Source of the DNA: Thermoleophilaceae bacterium
Lineage (GTDB): Bacteria > Actinomycetota > Thermoleophilia > Solirubrobacterales > Thermoleophilaceae
Direction: 5' to 3'
Assembly: GCA_013813135.1 (NCBI GenBank)
Contig: JACCSF010000117.1
Span: 1 to 8,413 of the forward strand
DNA: 8,413 nt
How positions within the stretch are numbered: position 1 is the stretch's first letter; each line of letters opens with the position of its first letter. Made by a program: the position numbers and the translations under genes. The notes beneath the pieces were generated by a model that worked only from the letters and a program-made list of their open reading frames with translations, searched no databases and was not told the origin of the DNA. This document shows positions 1 through 7,051 of the stretch, piece by piece.

Positions 1-54
1 GCCGAGCACGAACGCTGGCGTGCGTTCGGTCGCGGCGCGGCCGAACTGGCCTAA
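1..54 (+). CDS. C-terminal end of an unknown protein (partial)
   Basis: Reading frame 1 is open from the left edge and ends at a TAA at 52-54, giving a 17-residue tail, AEHERWRAFGRGAAELA. Fourteen of the 17 sense codons end in G or C, which fits the coding style of the rest of the window. The stop overlaps the TAG of the opposing permease gene (51-53 on the minus strand), so the two genes would converge with interlocked stop codons. Too little is present to assign a family or function. Chance read-through of a GC-rich intergenic end is the alternative. Confidence 0.4.
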   Translation, partial: AEHERWRAFGRGAAELA

Positions 55-1654
55 GAGCGAGCCGGTGCCGGCGGCGGCTCGGTCGGATCGAGCGGCTCGT
101 CCTCGGCGATGCCCATGCCCTCGTCGAACCCGATCGTCCGGACCGGCCCGGTGTAGCGCTTGTTCATGCCCAACACCCACGCGAGGCTGATTGCGATGAA
201 CAGTACGCCCAGCACCAGCGGGGTGAAGTTGGCGGCGTTCCAGTCGAACTGATCGTCCCACCACACCGCCGCCGGGCCGTAGAAGGGCAGACAGAAGTAC
301 ACCGACGTGATGGCCACCCAGGCCACGGCGATCGGGTTGAGCCACTTGTACTTGTCGCCCAGGGTCCACGACCCGGGCTTGAAGCTCGACCCCGCCCGCC
401 AACGCAGGTAGACCGGGATCACGTAGGCGATGTAGAGCCCGATCACCCCGATCGAGACGACCGCGAAGAAGGCAACCGGAACACCGGCAGCGTTCCCCGA
501 CAGCGCGGGCAGCGTCAGGATCAGCGCGAACAGGCAGGACCCGAGCACCGCCGCCACCGGCACCCTGCGCTTGCCGCTGACGCTGCGCCACAGCTTGTTG
601 CCGGGCGTGGCGCGGTCGCGCGAGAACGCGAAGAAAGTCCGCGAGCAGCTCGTGACGCAGGCCATGCCGCAGAAGAACTGGCCGATCGTCGAGATCAGGA
701 TGACGGTCTCTGCCCAGCCCTCGCTCATCGCGCTGGTGAAGATGGCGAGCGAGGTGCCGCCCCCATCGTTGACGGCGGTGACGTCCGTGGCGGCGAAGGT
801 GATCGCCAGCAGGACGAACCAGCCGATCAGCGCCGAGAGGGCGACCGACTGCCAGACGCCCTTCGCCGCCGACTCCTCGGCGTCCTTCGTCTCCTCGGCC
901 ACGTGGGCGGACGCGTCATAGCCGGTGACCGTGTACATCGTCAGCAGCAGCCCGGTCGGCAGGATGTAGTACCAGTACATGCCCAGCGAGAACCCGGAGT
1001 TGTTGATCCGCTCGGTGAACACGAAGTCGGCGCTCTGATGCTTGTCGGGAACGATGATCAGGATGCCGATGATCACCAGTACTCCGACGCAGTGCCAGAA
1101 CACCGAGATGTTGTTGAACAGCGCGACCAGGTGGGACGAGTAGATGTTGATCAACGCGTGCAGCCCCAGGATCACCACGAAGACGGCGAAGATCTCCTCG
1201 AGCGAGACCGCGTCGGCGAAGTTCAGGATGAAGTCGAGACCCCAGAGGTTGAACACGGTCGTCGCGAACTGAGCGCAGAACCAGTCGACCGTGGCCACGA
1301 TGGCGATCAGCCCGAGCAGGTTGAACCAGCCCGTGAACCATGACCAGACTGGGCCGCCGAGCTCGTTGGCCCACCAGTACGGCCCGCCGGCGGTCGGGTA
1401 GGCCGAGGCCACTCCGCCATGCTGAAGGCGACGGTCATGATGATCAGGCAGACGATCGGCCATCCCCAGGAGATGGCGACCGGCCCGCCGAGATTCCACG
1501 CCTGCGGATATGTCGTGAAGCACCCGGCGAGTACCGAGATGATCGTGAACGAGATCGCGAAGTTCGAGAACCGCGACCAACCACGGTTCAGCTCCTGCTT
1601 GTAGCCGAGCTCCGCGAGCCGTTGCTCGTCCCGATCCAGGGTCCCGTCCGCCAT
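51..1654 (-). pseudogene. APC-superfamily amino acid/choline-type permease, frameshifted
   Basis: This is a 12-TM-type secondary transporter of the amino acid-polyamine-organocation superfamily in the inner membrane. The N-terminal piece (MADGTLDRDEQRLAELGYKQ...) ends in FSMAE at about 1412. The rest continues in another frame from ASAYPTAGGPYWWANELGG. Inserting one base between 1411 and 1412 turns GAG-TGG-CCT into GAG-NTG-GCC-TCG and restores 534 codons, a normal family length. Family hallmarks are AYPTAGGPYWWA after TM2, GYDASAHVAEETKDAEESA in the mid-protein loop and SRTFFAFSRDRATPG later. These resemble the amino acid/choline transporter group (GABA- and choline-type carriers), but the substrate cannot be read from sequence. 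The ATG at 1654 is preferred over the one at 1660 because GAGGAGG lies 8 bases upstream of it. The gene follows the antiporter gene on the same strand after about 115 bases. The shift is either a true inactivating deletion or a sequencing/assembly error, since all downstream motifs are intact. Confidence 0.85.
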
Positions 1655-1698
1655 GCGCATGTCCTCCTCGTCGACGAGTCCGTCCGGCCCCCAGAGCC

Positions 1699-1722
1699 AA
1701 AAAGGTCTGGCGCCCCGACCTT
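1699..1722 (-). terminator. Hairpin plus T-run, possible terminator of the antiporter gene
   Basis: On the minus strand AAGGTC and GACCTT can pair around a 9-base loop, and the 3' arm runs straight into TTTTT (bases 1703-1699). It lies about 50 bases past the antiporter stop codon and 45 bases before the permease start. The six-pair stem is short and only two or three T residues follow it unpaired. It could instead be a leader hairpin of the permease transcript. Confidence 0.4.
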
Positions 1723-1730
1723 CTGGCGCG

Positions 1731-1759
1731 ACTGTAAGCCCTTGTGCGGATGGAAGCAA
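1731..1759 (-). promoter_or_regulatory. Weak sigma70-like promoter candidate for the permease
   Basis: On the minus strand TTGCTT is followed after exactly 17 bases by TACAGT (+ strand 1736-1731). The matches to consensus are 3 of 6 and 4 of 6. The start site it predicts, near 1724, would put the 1722-1702 hairpin at the very 5' end of the permease leader. Support is weak and rests on spacing and position in the only sizeable gap before the gene. Confidence 0.2.
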
Positions 1760-1770
1760 GCGGTTGGGAA

Positions 1771-3552
1771 TCAGCGTGCGAGCGCGCCGATCACCTCCTG
1801 CCACCAGGCCCTGGCGGTGTCGTCCGTCTCGCGCGTGAGGCGGCGCCTTGCGTACGCCTGGACCTGTCTGGTCCCGCCCACGGCGAGCGTCCGCCCGGTG
1901 ATGGCGCAGCGCCCGTCCACCAGCGCGACCAGCGCGCCGCGGCGATCCCGGCGCGTGCGCAGATGCTCGCGCACCGGCACCCCGTCGATCGCCTGTGGAT
2001 ACGCAGCGTCGCCGTCGCGCTCGCCGTCCCAGGGGCGGGAGCTGAACACCGCAGACCCGATGGCGGGGCGGCGCTCCAGGCGCGGTAGCCCGACCGGACC
2101 CGTCTCCCAGCGGGCGACCACCTCGTCCATCTGCCTGGCGACCTCGCTGCGTACGACCAGATGCAGCCGGTCGCCCGCCTCGATGCGGGTGGAGCCACGC
2201 GGCAGCACGGCCTCCTCGCCGCGCACGATCACCGACAGCAGAGCGTCGCGCGGCAGCCCGAGGTCGCGCACGCGATGCCCCACGAGCGCGTATTCCGGTC
2301 CGACCGGGAACTCCACGACCTCCGCGCCGAGGCGGCGGATCGTCCCCGTCTCGACCAGCGGGCGCGGCAGCGCCGGCTCGCTGGTCGTGACACCCAGCCG
2401 CCGCGCGATCGGCTCGAAGGTCGTCCCCTGGAGCAGCGTCGAGATCACGACGGCGAAGAAGACGATGTTGAAGTACACCCGCGAGTCGGGCACGCCCTCG
2501 ATCACGGGAAAGGTGGCCAGCACCACCGGCACCGCCCCGCGAAGTCCGGCCCAGCCGAGCACCGCCCGCTCCACGGTCGAGAAGCGGTCGAACGCGGTGC
2601 TGATGAACGTGGCCACCGGGCGGGCCACCAACACGAGCACCAGCGCCAGCGCCATCCCCTCGACGGCCACGTCGCCGAGCTTGCTGGGGAACACCAGCAG
2701 GCCGAGCGCGAGGAACAGCGCGATCTGGGCGACCCACGCGAGTCCCTGGTGGAACACCGTGACCGTGCGCTTGGCGGGGATGCGCCCCGAGCCGAGCGCC
2801 AGGCCGGCGACATACACGGCCAGGAACCCCGACCCGTGCAGCGTGTCGGCCGCCCCGAAGGCGACGGCCGCGGTGGCCAGGGAGGCGACCGGGTACAACC
2901 CCGTCGAGTCGAGCCTCGTCCGCTGCAGCCCTTTGACCGCCAGCCACCCCACCGCGATGCCCGCCGCAGCCCCGATTCCGAGCTCGAGCACGAACAGGAT
3001 CGCCATGTCGCTCGCGCCGTAGTCCGGCTTCTGGATCCAGTCGATGAAGCCGATCACGAGCAGCACGGCGACCGGGTCGTTGAACCCGGCTTCGCCCTCG
3101 AGCGTGCGGGCGAGCTTGCGCCGCAGCGTCGACCCGCGCAGCAAGGCGAAGATCGCCGCGCCGTCGGTGGACGCGATGATCGAGCCGAGCAGCAACCCCT
3201 CGAGCGTTTCGAGGTCGAACAGCCAGACGGCCGCCATGCCCGTGATCCCCGCGGTCACGAAGGTGCCGACCACGGCCAGGCCTACCGCCGGGCGCAGGAC
3301 CGGCCGGATCTCCTCGAAGCCGGCGAGCAGCCCGCCCTCGAACAGAATCAGCGCCAGCGCGACGATCCCGATCGTGCGGGCCAGCTCGTAGTCGTTGAAG
3401 TCGATCCAGCCGAGGCCGTCCGACCCGATCGCCATTCCGAGACCGAGGAAGAGCAGCAGGCCGGGCAGGCGGATTCGCTGCGCAAGCAGGGAGGCCGCGA
3501 TGCCGGCAGCGAGCAAAGCCCCGGCGACGAGGATCAGCTCACCGTCGGTCAC
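1771..3552 (-). CDS. NhaP2/CvrA-type K+(Na+)/H+ antiporter with TrkA_C domain
   Basis: This 593-residue inner-membrane CPA1-family antiporter would exchange K+ or Na+ for H+. Residues 1-385 form the multi-helix Na_H_Exchanger domain. Visible landmarks are STDGAAIFALLRG (128-140), EGEAGFNDP with the ion-site Asn158-Asp159 pair (152-160), and WAGLRGAVPVVLA with Arg338 (334-346). Residues about 400-470 look like a TrkA_C (RCK-C) ligand-binding domain, with a typical EAGDRLHLVVR ending. About 120 more residues follow, including a stretch around 520-572 (IDGVPVREHLRTRRD...VALVDGRCAITGRTLAVGG) that I cannot name with certainty. It occupies the place of the C-terminal accessory domain of NhaP2 proteins and may serve the same sensing role. 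Total length is close to the 578 residues of E. coli CvrA. The start is GTG; no in-frame ATG exists until about residue 40, so GTG is the only reasonable start near the N-terminal helix. There is no Shine-Dalgarno, but TACCCT sits 8 bases upstream. Ion preference cannot be told from sequence. Confidence 0.93.
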   Translation of the reverse strand: MTDGELILVAGALLAAGIAASLLAQRIRLPGLLLFLGLGMAIGSDGLGWIDFNDYELARTIGIVALALILFEGGLLAGFEEIRPVLRPAVGLAVVGTFVTAGITGMAAVWLFDLETLEGLLLGSIIASTDGAAIFALLRGSTLRRKLARTLEGEAGFNDPVAVLLVIGFIDWIQKPDYGASDMAILFVLELGIGAAAGIAVGWLAVKGLQRTRLDSTGLYPVASLATAAVAFGAADTLHGSGFLAVYVAGLALGSGRIPAKRTVTVFHQGLAWVAQIALFLALGLLVFPSKLGDVAVEGMALALVLVLVARPVATFISTAFDRFSTVERAVLGWAGLRGAVPVVLATFPVIEGVPDSRVYFNIVFFAVVISTLLQGTTFEPIARRLGVTTSEPALPRPLVETGTIRRLGAEVVEFPVGPEYALVGHRVRDLGLPRDALLSVIVRGEEAVLPRGSTRIEAGDRLHLVVRSEVARQMDEVVARWETGPVGLPRLERRPAIGSAVFSSRPWDGERDGDAAYPQAIDGVPVREHLRTRRDRRGALVALVDGRCAITGRTLAVGGTRQVQAYARRRLTRETDDTARAWWQEVIGALAR

Positions 3553-3599
3553 CCCACGGGAGGGTATGCGGCCCGCTCTCGACGGCGTACTGTGGCGCC
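3553..3599. promoter_or_regulatory. Divergent 47-bp promoter region, probably two leaderless transcripts
   Basis: This is the whole space between two divergent start codons. On the plus strand TACTGT (3588-3593) ends 6 bases before the ATG at 3600. On the minus strand TACCCT (3566-3561) ends 8 bases before the GTG at 3552. Both fit the actinobacterial -10 pattern TANNNT, and both would place transcription start at or within a base or two of the start codon. Neither start has a purine-rich Shine-Dalgarno, and no convincing -35 box is visible for either. By contrast the genes at 1654 and 4522 carry GAGGAGG. The two -10 boxes are about 21 bases apart, so the polymerases would probably exclude each other. 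Confidence 0.45.
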
Positions 3600-4532
3600 A
3601 TGCACGAGGAGATCGCGATTCCCGAGCTGACCGAGGTCATCGCTCGGCTGGCCGCGATGCTCGGTCCACGCGAGGGTGGCGTGCGGCGGCTCGAGGGCGG
3701 CATCACCAACCGTAACTTCCGGGTGAACTTCGGCGGCGACGACTACGTCGTCCGGCTCCCCGGCAAGGACACCAAGCTGCTCGGGATCGACCGCGAGGCC
3801 GAGCGGCTGGCCACGCGGCGGGCGGCCGAGCTCGGGATCGGGCCGAAGGTCGCCGCGATGTTCGAGGAGCCTCCCTGCCTCGTGACCTGCTTCGTCGAGG
3901 GGCGCCAGCTGACCTCCGAGGAGCTGCGCGAGCCGGGCCTGCTGGCCGACGTGGCCTACGGGCTGCGGGCGTTCCACGAGTCGGGCCTCGAGCTGCCTAC
4001 CGACTTTCACGTCTACGACGTGGTCCGCGAGTACGCCGAGGTCGCCCGCTCGCGCGGCGGCGAGCTGCCTGAGGCGTTCAACGCCGCGCTCGAGCGCGCA
4101 GGTGAGATCGTGAGCGCGGTTCGCGACCACCCCGAGCACCAGCCCCGGGCGAACCACAACGATCTGCTCGCGGCCAACTTCCTGCGGGCCGGCGAGCAGA
4201 CCGTGATCGTGGACTGGGAGTACGCCGGCATGGGCGACCCGTTCTTCGACCTCGGCAACTTCGCGGTCAACAACGAGCTGAGCGACGCCGACGAGGAACG
4301 CCTGCTCGAGGCCTACTTCTCAGAGCCCGCCGCTCAACGGCGCAAGGCGGCGCTGAAGCTGTTCCGGTTCATGTCCGACTTCCGCGAGGCGATGTGGGGA
4401 GTGGTCCAGAGCTCGGTGTCGGAGCTGGACTTCGACTTCCCGGACTACGCCAACAAGCACTTCAAGCGGCTCACCGAGACGGGCGGTGACCCGCGCTTCC
4501 GCACCTGGCTCGAGGAGGCCCGTGGCGGTTAG
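3600..4532 (+). CDS. Choline/ethanolamine-kinase-like phosphotransferase (APH fold)
   Basis: This 310-residue cytosolic protein has the aminoglycoside phosphotransferase/choline kinase fold and would move the ATP gamma-phosphate to a hydroxyl group. The N-lobe has the loop GGITNRNF (33-40) and YVVRLPGK (49-56), where Arg stands at the ATP-contact position as it does in choline kinases. The catalytic loop is NHNDLLAANFL (185-195) with Asp188 as the likely base and Asn193. The metal-binding segment is VDWEYAGMGDPFFDLGNFA (204-222) with Asp205, very close to the choline-kinase IDWEYA...FD signature. All residues expected for an active enzyme are present. The ATG lacks a Shine-Dalgarno and is probably leaderless. 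Its last 11 bases overlap the start of the flavoprotein gene, so the two are likely co-translated, which points to a catabolic or salvage role on a small amino alcohol. Antibiotic resistance is unlikely because of the choline-kinase-type motifs and operon partner. The exact substrate is unknown. Confidence 0.88.
   Translation: MHEEIAIPELTEVIARLAAMLGPREGGVRRLEGGITNRNFRVNFGGDDYVVRLPGKDTKLLGIDREAERLATRRAAELGIGPKVAAMFEEPPCLVTCFVEGRQLTSEELREPGLLADVAYGLRAFHESGLELPTDFHVYDVVREYAEVARSRGGELPEAFNAALERAGEIVSAVRDHPEHQPRANHNDLLAANFLRAGEQTVIVDWEYAGMGDPFFDLGNFAVNNELSDADEERLLEAYFSEPAAQRRKAALKLFRFMSDFREAMWGVVQSSVSELDFDFPDYANKHFKRLTETGGDPRFRTWLEEARGG
4512..4518 (+). promoter_or_regulatory. Shine-Dalgarno GAGGAGG inside the kinase gene, sets the flavoprotein start
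   Basis: GAGGAGG lies in the last codons of the phosphotransferase gene, three bases before GTG 4522. The spacing is shorter than usual, but it is the only strong ribosome site near this start. An in-frame GTG at 4486 would add 12 residues unlike the family N-terminus and has no comparable site. GTG 4522 leaves about a dozen residues before the dinucleotide-binding strand, as expected. Confidence 0.5.
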
Positions 4533-6978
4533 CCGGGAGCTCCCGAGCTCCGCCCGCTGCGTGATCGTGGGCGGGGGCGTCGGGGGCACGTCGATCGCCC
4601 ACCACCTCGCCCGGCTCGGCTGGGACGACGTGGTGCTGGTCGAGCGCAACCAGCTGACCTCGGGATCCACGTTCCACTCGGCCGGGCTGGTCGGCCAGCT
4701 GCGTGGCTCGGTCTCGCTGACGAAGATGATGATGTACTCGGTGGAGCTCTATCGCGAGCTCGGCGAGAACTGCGGCTGGGTCGAGTGCGGCGGCATCCGC
4801 CTGGCCTCCAGCGAGGAGCGCATGGAGGAGCTGCGCCGCCAGGCCGGGTGGGCCAAGACGTTCGGGCTGCCGCTCGAGCTGATCTCGGCCGAGGAGGCTC
4901 AGCAGCTCTTCCCGCTGATGTCCACCGAGGGGGTGCTCGGCGCGGCCTGGCTGCCGACCGACGGCTACCTCGATCCCTCACAGCTCACGTTCGCGCTCGC
5001 CGAGGGCGCCCGGGAGGGCGGCGCCCGCATCTTCACGAGCACGCGCGTGACCGGCATCGACTCCGAGGGCGGGCGGGTGTGCCGCGTGCGCACCGAGCGC
5101 GGTGACATCGAGGCCGGCGTTGTCGTGATCGCCGCCGGCATGTTCTCGGCCGAGGTGGGACGCCTGGCTGGCCTGCGCATCCCGGTCCAGCCGATGTCGC
5201 ACGAGTTCATCGTCACCCAACCGTTCCGCCGGCGCGATCCGGCGAACCCGCTGCCCACGCTGCGCGACCCCGATCTGCTCGTCTACTTCCGGGAGGACGG
5301 CGGCGGTCTCGTGATGGGCGGCTACGAGCGGCCCAGTTCGCCCGCGTTCCTGCCCGACGAGCGCGGCTTCGAGAGCATCCCGCCGGACTTCAACGGCCGT
5401 TTGCTGGAGGACGACTGGGACCGCTTCGAGGAGATCGTCGTCAACTCGCGGCGGCGCGTGCCCGAGATGGAGAACGTGAAGGTCACCCGGATGGTCAACG
5501 GGCCCGAGGGCTTCACGCCGGACAACGAGTTCTGCCTCGGCGAGACCGAGATCGGCGGCCTGTTCGTGGCGGCCGGGTTTTGTGCGCACGGGCTGGCGGG
5601 CGCCGGCGGCGTGGGCAAGGTGATGGCCGAGTGGATCGCTCATGGAGAGCCGTCGCTCGACCTCTGGCACATGGACGTCCGCCGCTTCGGCGCCCACTAC
5701 CGCTCGCCCTCCTACTCGCTCAAGCGGATCCGCGAGACCTACGAGACCTACTACGACATCAAGTACCCGGCCCACGAGCGCGAGGCGGGGCGCCCGCTGC
5801 GCGTGTCGCCCGCCAACGCGTGGCACCGCGAGCACGGCGCCGCCTTCGGGGAGAAGTCCGGCTGGGAGCGGGTCAACTGGTACGAGTCGAACGCGGCGGC
5901 CGGCGACGAGGGCCTGCGCCCGCGTGGATGGGCAGGGCGCAACTGGTCGCCGGCCATCGGCGCCGAGCACGCCGCCTGTCGCGAGGCGGTCGCGCTGTTC
6001 GACGAGAGCTCGTTCGCAAAGCTCGAGATCGCCGGGCCGGGCGCGGCGCAGCTGCTGGAGCGGCTCTGCGACAACCATGTGGCGCGGGAGGTCGGGCGGA
6101 TCACCTACACCCAGATGCTCAACTCGCGCGGCGGCATCGAATGCGACTTCACGGTCGCCCGGCTGGGCGAGGAGCGCTTCTCGATCGTGACGGGCACGGC
6201 GTTCGGCAACCATGACCGGGAGTGGATCCGCCGCCACCTGCCGGACGACGGCTCCGTGCGCGTCCAGGACGTCACCTCCGCCTGGGCCTGCCTCGGGATC
6301 TGGGGGCCGCGCTCGCGCGACGTACTCGACGAGCTCACGCCGCAGTCGCTTGCCAACGAGGACTCCCCCTATATGAGCGCGCGCGAGATCACTGTCGGCG
6401 ACGTGCCCGTGCGCGCCCTGCGGGTGACCTACGTCGGCGAGCTGGGCTGGGAGCTGTACTGCCCCACAGAGTACGGGCTGACGTTGTGGCGGACGCTCTG
6501 GGGAGCCGGGCAACCGCATGGGTTGGTGGCCGCGGGCTACCGCGCGATCGACTCGCTGCGCCTGGAGAAGGGCTACCGCGTCTGGGGCGCGGACATCACC
6601 CCGGACGAGACCCCGTACGAGGGCGGGCTCGGCTTCTGTGTGAAGCTCGACAAACCGGGCGGATTCGTCGGGCGCGACGCGCTGGTGGAGGCCAAGCAGC
6701 GCGGGCCGCGGCTGCAGCTCGCCTGCCTGACGCTCGCGGACCCCCGCTCGGTGGCGCTCGGCAACGAACCGGTGCGCGTCTCGAGAGAGATCGTCGGCCG
6801 CATCACGACGGGCGGCTACGGCTACACGGTCGGCCGGTCGATCGCCTATGCCTACCTGCCCCCGGAGCAGGCGCAGCCCGGAACGGAGCTGGGTGTGGAG
6901 ATCTTCGGCAGCTGGGTCGAGGGGGTGGTCACGGAGGAACCGCTCCACGATCCGCGCTCGGAGCGGGTACGCGGCTAG
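4522..6978 (+). CDS. Dimethylglycine/sarcosine dehydrogenase-type flavoprotein with GcvT folate domain
   Basis: This 818-residue enzyme has two halves. The first is a DAO-type FAD oxidoreductase with CVIVGGGVGG (13-22), acid-capped VLVER (38-42) and GSTFHSAGL (48-56). His52 is in the position of the histidine that carries covalent FAD in mitochondrial dimethylglycine and sarcosine dehydrogenases. It continues through GPEGFTPDNEFCLGE (327-341) and HGLAGAGGVGK (356-366) to an FAO_M-like linker. The second half is a GcvT aminomethyltransferase-like module from about 428, with GGIECDFTV (537-545, Asp542), TYVGELGWELY (636-646) and RAIDSLRLEKGY (674-685). It ends with a GcvT C-terminal barrel from about 731. 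Such enzymes oxidatively remove an N-methyl group and pass the one-carbon unit to tetrahydrofolate. All domains look complete, and length is near the roughly 850 residues of the mitochondrial enzymes without their presequence. Start is GTG with GAGGAGG upstream. Dimethylglycine, sarcosine or another methylated amine cannot be separated by eye. Confidence 0.9.
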   Translation: MAVSRELPSSARCVIVGGGVGGTSIAHHLARLGWDDVVLVERNQLTSGSTFHSAGLVGQLRGSVSLTKMMMYSVELYRELGENCGWVECGGIRLASSEERMEELRRQAGWAKTFGLPLELISAEEAQQLFPLMSTEGVLGAAWLPTDGYLDPSQLTFALAEGAREGGARIFTSTRVTGIDSEGGRVCRVRTERGDIEAGVVVIAAGMFSAEVGRLAGLRIPVQPMSHEFIVTQPFRRRDPANPLPTLRDPDLLVYFREDGGGLVMGGYERPSSPAFLPDERGFESIPPDFNGRLLEDDWDRFEEIVVNSRRRVPEMENVKVTRMVNGPEGFTPDNEFCLGETEIGGLFVAAGFCAHGLAGAGGVGKVMAEWIAHGEPSLDLWHMDVRRFGAHYRSPSYSLKRIRETYETYYDIKYPAHEREAGRPLRVSPANAWHREHGAAFGEKSGWERVNWYESNAAAGDEGLRPRGWAGRNWSPAIGAEHAACREAVALFDESSFAKLEIAGPGAAQLLERLCDNHVAREVGRITYTQMLNSRGGIECDFTVARLGEERFSIVTGTAFGNHDREWIRRHLPDDGSVRVQDVTSAWACLGIWGPRSRDVLDELTPQSLANEDSPYMSAREITVGDVPVRALRVTYVGELGWELYCPTEYGLTLWRTLWGAGQPHGLVAAGYRAIDSLRLEKGYRVWGADITPDETPYEGGLGFCVKLDKPGGFVGRDALVEAKQRGPRLQLACLTLADPRSVALGNEPVRVSREIVGRITTGGYGYTVGRSIAYAYLPPEQAQPGTELGVEIFGSWVEGVVTEEPLHDPRSERVRG

Positions 6979-7004
6979 ACGGGAAGGGGTTTCCGCATTA
7001 CCTT
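6976..7004 (+). promoter_or_regulatory. Candidate promoter for the small protein/pseudokinase pair
   Basis: TAGACG (6976-6981, 4 of 6 matches to TTGACA) is followed after 17 bases by TACCTT (6999-7004, fits TANNNT). The predicted start site is near 7011, giving a leader of about 40 bases before ATG 7052. The -35 box would overlap the stop codon of the flavoprotein gene. No rho-independent terminator is visible in the 73-base gap, so read-through from the upstream operon is also possible. Confidence 0.3.
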
Positions 7005-7051
7005 GGACAGGCAACGCTGAATCCTCCGCGAAGCTGGTCCTTCCGCCTCTC

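Noticed and set aside
1405..1418. Programmed ribosomal frameshifting in the permease.
   Set aside because: No X-XXY-YYZ heptamer, no stop-proximal slippery codon and no obvious downstream stimulatory structure were seen, and this family is not known to use recoding. A single-base deletion or sequence error is simpler.
1654..2947. Upstream extension of the permease N-terminal frame, open to 2947 on the minus strand.
   Set aside because: The extension overlaps the antiporter gene in another frame and is low-complexity. A strong GAGGAGG site marks 1654 as the real start.
1340..3022. A 560-codon open frame on the plus strand, opposite the antiporter and permease.
   Set aside because: The product is low-complexity (Arg/Ser/Thr/Pro) with no domain signal, and both opposite-strand genes are well supported.
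2161..3630. A 489-codon open frame on the plus strand running into the kinase gene start.
   Set aside because: The composition is extremely rich in Arg, Asp, His and Gln, typical of an antisense shadow of a high-GC gene. It also crosses the divergent promoter and overlaps the phosphotransferase start in another frame.
3600..4532. Aminoglycoside resistance phosphotransferase.
   Set aside because: The Arg at the ATP-contact position, the VDWEYAG...FDLGN motif and the coupling to an N-demethylating dehydrogenase fit the choline/ethanolamine kinase branch better.
6981..6995. GGAA/TTCC inverted repeat after the flavoprotein gene as a terminator.
   Set aside because: The stem is only four pairs and no T-run follows.
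6848..7051. In-frame upstream extension of the small Pro-rich protein into the flavoprotein gene.
   Set aside because: The extra residues are an Arg/Ser-rich out-of-frame reading of the flavoprotein C-terminus. ATG 7052 puts the hydrophobic helix at the N-terminus as expected.
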